From contig CM072342.1 in NCBI GenBank assembly GCA_036874045.1, positions 6,718,501 to 6,782,500 on the forward strand: 64,000 bases of DNA, given 5' to 3'. The notes under the pieces were generated by a model. The model was not told the origin of the DNA, searched no databases, and saw only the letters and a program-made list of their open reading frames with translations. Shown in pieces: positions 58,521-64,000 of the stretch (within the stretch, counting starts at the first letter, position 1; every line of letters begins with the position of its first letter). Position numbers and translations under genes: made by a program. Origin of the DNA: Cymodocea nodosa. Taxonomy: Eukaryota; Streptophyta; Magnoliopsida; Alismatales; Cymodoceaceae.

Positions 58521-59399
58521 CCTTTTTAGAAAGGTTTCTATAAAGAAAGACATTCTTAATATCAAGTTAATGAAGTGCCCAACTCCTATTAACAACCATA
58601 GATGATAGGACTCGAATAAAGTTCAGTCGAGCAACTAGTGAGAAGGTCTCTACATAGTCAACCCTATATGTTTGAGTGAAACCCTACATGACAAGGCAAG
58701 CTTTATGACGAGCAATAAAGCCATCAAGATTGTGTTTGATAGTGAATATCTACTTACAACTAACCAAATTGGCTCTTGTAAGATAAGACACTAAAATCTC
58801 ACATGCCACGAGTGCTAAGTGCATCTATTTTATCATCCTTCGCAACCTTCCAACATGGTAGTTGTAATGTCTCCTAATACATCCTTGGAAGTGAATTAGA
58901 AGAGATAAACAATGCAAAGATATGAAGAAATGTGATCATAGGAAACAAAATTAGCGATAAGATAGAGAGGTGCAAGTACATGTACATTTCCTTAAGGCAA
59001 TAAGTAGGTTATCCGATATGGATTCAAGAGGAGGGTTTGCATGAGATGGAATTAGAGGGACCATGGTGGAGATGGTAGCACATTCCCATCATTGATAGAC
59101 CTATAGAGGGCGAGTTGTAGTAGTGACTTTTGAAGGGGCATGCCCAACTCTAGGCTTTATAGAGGGTGTAGACTCATCATTAGAGGGAATAAAGGTAGAG
59201 TTGGTAACCAGGTTAGTCTCCTAGACAGATATAGGGTTTGAATAAGGAGTAGGTAAGGGTAAAGGGGAAGATGATGTTGTATGCACACCATGAGTAGAAT
59301 CTCTAGAGTAATACTATTAGGTTTCAAAAAGGTAATATTAACGGAAACAAAATACTTCCTAGTAAGAGAATGATAGTTGTAGTACCATTTTTATGTCCT

Positions 59400-60120
59400 A
59401 GAATACCTAACAAAAACACACTTGATAGCCTTAACAGACAACTTATCTAACCCAAGAGTAAGGTCATGAATGAATGACACACACCCAAATACCTAAGGAG
59501 GAAAGGGGAACAAATCATTATTTAAGCAAAGACGATGTAGAAGAATCTCTCCACCAAGAGGAGCAAAAGAAATCCTATTAGCTAAATAAGCAATAGTAAG
59601 AATGGCATTGGACCAAAAGTACTAAAGAATATTCATCTGAATTAATAGGGTCCAGGCAATATCAAGAAGATGTCTATGCTTTCATTCAACAATGTCATTC
59701 TACTGAGATGTGTAAGTAAATGTGATCTGATGAATAATGCTAGCAAAGGTACAAAGGGTTTGAAATGAATTACTCATGAACTTTGAAGTATTATCAATGC
59801 AAAAGTAATTTAGAGTAGTAGAAAACTAATTTTTAATTTCATTAATAAAGGATTGAACTACAAATAAGATGGTTTGACAATTCTTTAACAAATAAACCTA
59901 ATATACTCTAAAATAGTCATCTACCAACACAAGATAATATCGATGACCAGTAATAGACACGACATGACTAAGACCTCAAACATCATAATGTACTAATTAA
60001 AAGGCACAACTACTAGAAGTAAGCAATTGACGCCTATAAGTAGACCTATGATGTAGTCTTAATTGACATGCAGTACAATCAAAAGGGGTGACAGATATCC
60101 AAGGTAAAACCTATCAAAAC
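59400..60120 (-). pseudogene. short-LTR copia integrase remnants
   Basis: The minus strand gives PFDCTACQLR (zinc-finger Cys pair, about 60060-60090) and NDIVE.KHRHLLDIAWTLL (about 59640-59700, corresponding to the catalytic Glu region NGVAERKNRHLLD). No continuous frame. Confidence 0.75.
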
Positions 60121-61318
60121 TTTTCTAAGGAGAGGTAACCCAAGCAAAGATGCCATAACAGAGTTAGAGTTCTCAAAAACCATTAGTGCAACCAATCCCC
60201 TAAAAGGAGTACCCTAAACTAAGACATATACACTAGTACTCATGTTACAGCCCAAACTAATCCTCTTCCCCATTCACAGATCTTGAAAAACACAATGAAA
60301 AGGGAAAAAGTTACTGAACAAGAGAGTTGTACAATGAAGGCACTAATAGATAATAGGTTTATAGATAGTTCAAGGACATATAAGGTACGATCAAGGTGAA
60401 TAATGGAGGTGGCTTAAACAACACCTTGACCAATTACTTGACATAATCGATCATCAGCAATGGTAACTCCACAAAGGTTAGGTAGGTGGTGTAGGCAAGA
60501 AAAAAGAAAATGACTATCTATCATGTCCTGAATGGCCCCTGAATCAATTATCCAAGGATTATAATCTCGAGCTACCATAGCTAATCTCATACCTAAAGTA
60601 GATGCAATAGTAGTAGTGGCAAATGGTAAGCTAGTGGCCTAAAACTGTAGGAAATGCTTGTAATCAACTTAGGAAATAACGACTCTTGGTGGTTGAGAAG
60701 ATGCAACATGAAAGTCTCCTAGAACACCTAATCTGTCACCACACAAGTATAGGCTTGTTGTCCTCTTGGTTTGTTGTATTTTTTCCAACACTTATCTAAA
60801 CAATGATTCATCTTACCACAATGTAGGCATGAAACCCATTTTCTATCCTCAGATCATCCATTTCTTTACTAATTTGCCCACCTCGAGCCTTGAACTCACA
60901 TGATTGTAGTCTTAGATGGCATGTCAATTTGGGACAGTCGCAACACTTGAGAAAATATAGTAGCCAAGTCAAGAGTACTATCTCCTAAAATCTAACTACA
61001 AACATGAGATGATAGATCTAGAGGTAGACTAACCAAGAAGGCAACAACTTGAAGAGCATTTCAATATTATCTCATCTAGATAAGATCAATGGTAAGAGGT
61101 TGGTGCTTGTTAAGCTCCTTAAACAATGCTTGCATGGTCCCAAAATACTCTTATATGGATTGACCTATCATACACAAGGAAAAAATCTTATAAATCTCAT
61201 GGACCCAGACAATGTTGTTATCATGTGCATACATTTGTTGTAGAGTATCTCAAATAGCCTTTGTCGAATGTAATGTCATCACTCCACAAGCAATCCTACT
61301 TTCCATGTTGTGCTCTAA

Positions 61319-61525
61319 CTAGGTCACCATAGCATCGTCAACAAACCAATCCTCACATGAGTTGTCTTTCATATCTAAAGGTGGTTGAGTAAGATGTTTG
61401 AGTTTCCTTTGTGAAGCCATAAAAGTCATGAAGCTTTGAGACCACATCCAATAATTGTGGTCATTAAGTTTTTCCGTAGTCCCACCTAAGAGACAAATAG
61501 TTGCATCATTGGTTGTCATTGTCAC
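61319..61525 (-). pseudogene. short-LTR copia gag N-terminus
   Basis: MTMTTNDATICLLGGTTEKL then NDHNYWMWSQSFMTFMASQR matches the start of copia gag (KLNGSNYLTWSQAV...). The frame is lost downstream; gag remnants continue towards 60770, with a CCHC-like area near 60800-60840. Confidence 0.7.
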
Positions 61526-62039
61526 AATACAAGTTGGTGTTCAACACTACTAATTTTCAAGGAAACACAAAAAAGGCAAGAGGAAAGAACAGATCGTCAC
61601 CTATCAAAAGTTGTCTAGTATAGTTTGAAATTTGTTTCTGGAAGATCATGTGCATAGGCCGACCACACACCCACAACCGTCACCTATCAGGCTCACACCA
61701 GGCATTGTCCTATTAAGCCTACCTAGTCACACCTTCGAGCCACTACTCGTCATCACTCACACTGCACAACCACACAAGTACCATCACTTGTCCTCGTGTA
61801 ACTGCAATTGAAAACCCCATCACACACTCATCTTCATTTGATGGTAGGAAAGGCCAACAATTTCAACAACCATTGTCTACAAAAGCACATTGTTGGAGAC
61901 ATCAACAACATAGGAGTCGTGTCAAGCATTGCCAAAAATAGTTGAAGAAGACATCAGCAAATAGAAGTGAATGTGGGAAAGAGGTAATAAAGATCTGTTT
62001 GTGTCACCGAGAAAGTCAAAAAAGTCAAGAATCAAAAAG

Positions 62040-62480
62040 TCAAAAAGTAAAATTTTAAGGTATTTGTACCATTGACAGAAAGCTAGAAAAATTATATAAT
62101 TCTTGAAATTTTAATATTATATATTAAATAATATTATCATATTATATAATAAAATAATAATATTAATTAAATAAAAATAATATTTGTGATTTTAATATTA
62201 TAAAATAAAAATAAATACTATTAACAATAATTAATATTTTATTATTAATAAAAATAATATTAAAATAATTAATTAAATAAAACAATATTAACAATATATA
62301 CTTTAATTATATTAACAATAATAAAATAATATATTATATTAATATACTTTAATTATATTAAAGTATATACAAAGTAATTTTAATTAAAACAATAATATAT
62401 TATACTTTAATTATATTAACAATATATACTTTAATTATAATTAATTTTAAATAATAAAATAATTAATTAAATAGATATAA
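62040..62480. repeat. AT-only low-complexity tract in the copia 5' leader
   Basis: About 62090-62480 is almost pure A/T built from ATTAA, AATAT and TTTAATTATATTAA words. It is preceded by repeats of AAAAAGTCAA (62020-62055). It lies between the primer site and gag. Confidence 0.8.
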
Positions 62481-62716
62481 ATCCTATATTGCTTTCTCAA
62501 CTTTCAAATGGGAAGAAATCTAAAAGTTTGGAATCTCTGATCTTTTATAAGGTAGAAAAGTTGAGAATTTATTCTTAGCTTTTCTACGTGACACAAACCT
62601 TAAAAAATTAAGAAAATTTTCCAACTTTCCAATTTTTAATTTTTTGGATGGCACAAACAGTACCTAAAAAAGAAATTTTGATTTTAAGAAGAAAAAACTC
62701 TAATGATCTGATGCCA

Positions 62717-62841
62717 TGTTAAGGGTTTGAAAAGAAAAGATATTCATTCATTACCTTAGATGCAATATATATATGTACATACATATGGTTATATGGATCC
62801 ATGAATTCATTTAATTGATCCACATAATATCTAACACCACA
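62717..62841 (-). repeat. 5' LTR and primer site of the short-LTR copia
   Basis: Matches 57224-57349 with scattered differences and a small indel (ATGAATTCATTTAATTGATCC against ATTTAACTGATCC). The minus-strand primer site TGGCATCAGATC is at 62705-62716, directly adjacent. Confidence 0.9.
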
Positions 62842-62846
62842 AAACC

Positions 62847-63365
62847 AATGTCAACTAACATGACATTTGGTCTATGATGTGGAAAATATAGTAACAACAT
62901 ACATATTAGGGTGCTACACACCAAAGCTTTAAAAGAAACACCTCTAACCATATGTCAATTTTATGTGATTTTCTCATATTAAAAAATCATATTGTATTTT
63001 AATCTAGTTTTATTTTTGTATATTACATCTTATAGTGTTAAGAAATTTATCTAATGCAAGAGCAATCGACGATCCATCATCGTTGATACAAACCAAGGAG
63101 AATCAATAGCACTCATCTGCCAACCAACATCGACGATCCATTTTTCAACAATTGTCATTGTCATTAAAGTTTAGCCTAATTTTGTCTTCAATGTTTGCCT
63201 CACTTGTGTCGATTTAAGTCTTTAAGTATGTTGAGACATCTTGTATTTAGCAAGTTATCCAATAATATCTAGCTTTCCAAACAAGACATTCATTCTTGTC
63301 AAGCTACTCTCCTATTCACAATCACATGTTTCCATTTCCAATCTACGACCACATCATGCATCATC
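62847..63365. other. leader or LTR side of a Ty3/gypsy element, ends not defined
   Basis: No coding content. TAGTATCAAAGT at 63366-63377 matches the initiator-Met primer site at 9 of 12 positions, so this stretch may be the LTR of the element whose gag follows. No second LTR is in the window to prove it. Confidence 0.35.
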
Positions 63366-63377
63366 TAGTATCAAAGT

Positions 63378-64000
63378 ATGACAAACCCTATAACTCATAA
63401 AGAGTTTGAGGCTCTATGTCAATCCATGGAGTGGCTTACCACCATGATGGAGCAATAGCAAAGGCACCTATGGTGAAATCCCACCTAATCCTCCATTTGA
63501 ATCAGAAGATGATTCTAGCAATGACAATCATGTGTCATCTAAGGGACAACAACAACACTAATGCCATGGTACCCACAATAGTAGCTATACTTTGCACATA
63601 GAATTACCCACCTTTAATGGCCAACTCAAAATTAAAGATTCCCTCAACTAGATTGCAAAGGTTGAAAGAATCTTTGATTACATAGAAATCAAAGAAAATC
63701 ACAAGGTTAAGTTAGTGGCATGCAAGTTGAAAGGCAGTGCTTCAACATGGTGGGATCAAACTCTTATTCTTCGAGCACACCAACCTAAACCATCAATTTG
63801 TTCACAGCCAAAGATGAAGAAGTTACTTTATCGATGCTTCTTATTGACCAACTATGAACAAATGCTCTTCACTCAACTATAGCAATGCAAGCAAGGATCT
63901 CACTCCATTAGTGAGCATGCCCATGAGTTCTACTGGTTGTCGTCCTACAACAAATTGCACAAGATGGAACCACACATGGTGGCACGATTTATTGGGAGTC
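63378..64000 (+). pseudogene. Ty3/gypsy gag, cut by the window edge
   Basis: From about 63595 one frame reads LHIELPTFNGQLKIKDSLN, VERIFDYIEIKENHKVKLVA, KLKGSASTWWDQ, LLYRCFLLTNYEQ and HSISEHAHEFYWL, matching the retrotransposon gag capsid domain (family ...VERVFDYKDVPDDKKVKLVA...ASAWW...). Stops replace Trp (SLN*) and another codon near 63880, so it is decayed. Confidence 0.85.

Larger units (their letters stand above)
57224..62841 (-). mobile_element. decayed Ty1/copia element with 125-bp LTRs
   Basis: LTRs 57224-57349 (3') and 62717-62841 (5'); flanks gaacc (57219-57223) and aaacc (62842-62846), one difference. Polypurine tract CTTAAGGGGGAG abuts the 3' LTR and primer site TGGCATCAGATC abuts the 5' LTR. 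Gag, integrase and RT/RNase H remnants lie in the right order on the minus strand with many stops. It is structurally complete but dead. Short LTRs set it apart from the Sireviruses. Confidence 0.9.

Noticed and set aside
63416-63601. Plus-strand ORF of 61 codons as a gene
   Set aside because: Out of frame with the gypsy gag that overlaps it and without any domain.

Overview
This is a flowering-plant nuclear window: AT-rich, intron-split genes with GT-AG splice sites, and most of the bases are transposable elements (TEs) nested in one another. Both host genes whose 5' end lies in the window have GC-rich first coding exons. That hints weakly at a monocot or early-diverging angiosperm, but I cannot name the species. 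Only three host genes are supported: (1) a MAGE-domain SMC5/6 subunit (NSE3-like), + strand, 25386-26876; (2) a 5'-adenylylsulfate reductase-like (APRL) thioredoxin-fold membrane protein, - strand, 36356-45787; (3) a nuclear protein with an MBD-like segment, two C2H2 fingers and a C-terminal zinc ribbon, - strand, 48431-56573, whose 5' end lies outside what I can follow.

1-19714 is retrotransposon. A Sirevirus-type Ty1/copia element (- strand, 1-12459, running off the left edge) carries gag, pol and a third ORF behind its own LTR-like promoter block. It interrupts the integrase of an Athila-type Ty3/gypsy relic (12460 to about 17970), which is followed by a solo Sirevirus-like LTR (17982-19714). 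20000-25100 holds a decayed copia RT and a PIF/Harbinger transposase pseudogene split by another solo LTR (21215-22661).

25100-36360 holds the NSE3 gene, an RTE-type LINE relic (- strand) invaded by an L1-type LINE with poly(A) and a target duplication and by a Harbinger-type MITE, and a second Harbinger copy. 36356-45787 is the APRL gene. Its third intron (7854 bp) contains a complete 5.6-kb gag-only Sirevirus derivative flanked by a perfect 5-bp target duplication.

48431-57223 is the MBD/C2H2 gene. Its last intron (5531 bp) holds a copia gag fragment, a third Harbinger copy, a hAT transposase relic and the 3' end of an RTE LINE. 57224-62841 is a decayed copia element with 125-bp LTRs. 63370-64000 is the start of a Ty3/gypsy gag.

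The recurring theme is LTR architecture. Sirevirus-type LTRs carry arrays of short CGA-containing words (AACTCAACGA type or AACTATCCGAA type) mixed with CACGTG and ACTTAAGT. One array type is also present in the Athila-type LTR, and another copy sits just upstream of the Sirevirus third ORF. No CRISPR, operon or bacterial feature is present and I recognised no tRNA or rRNA gene.
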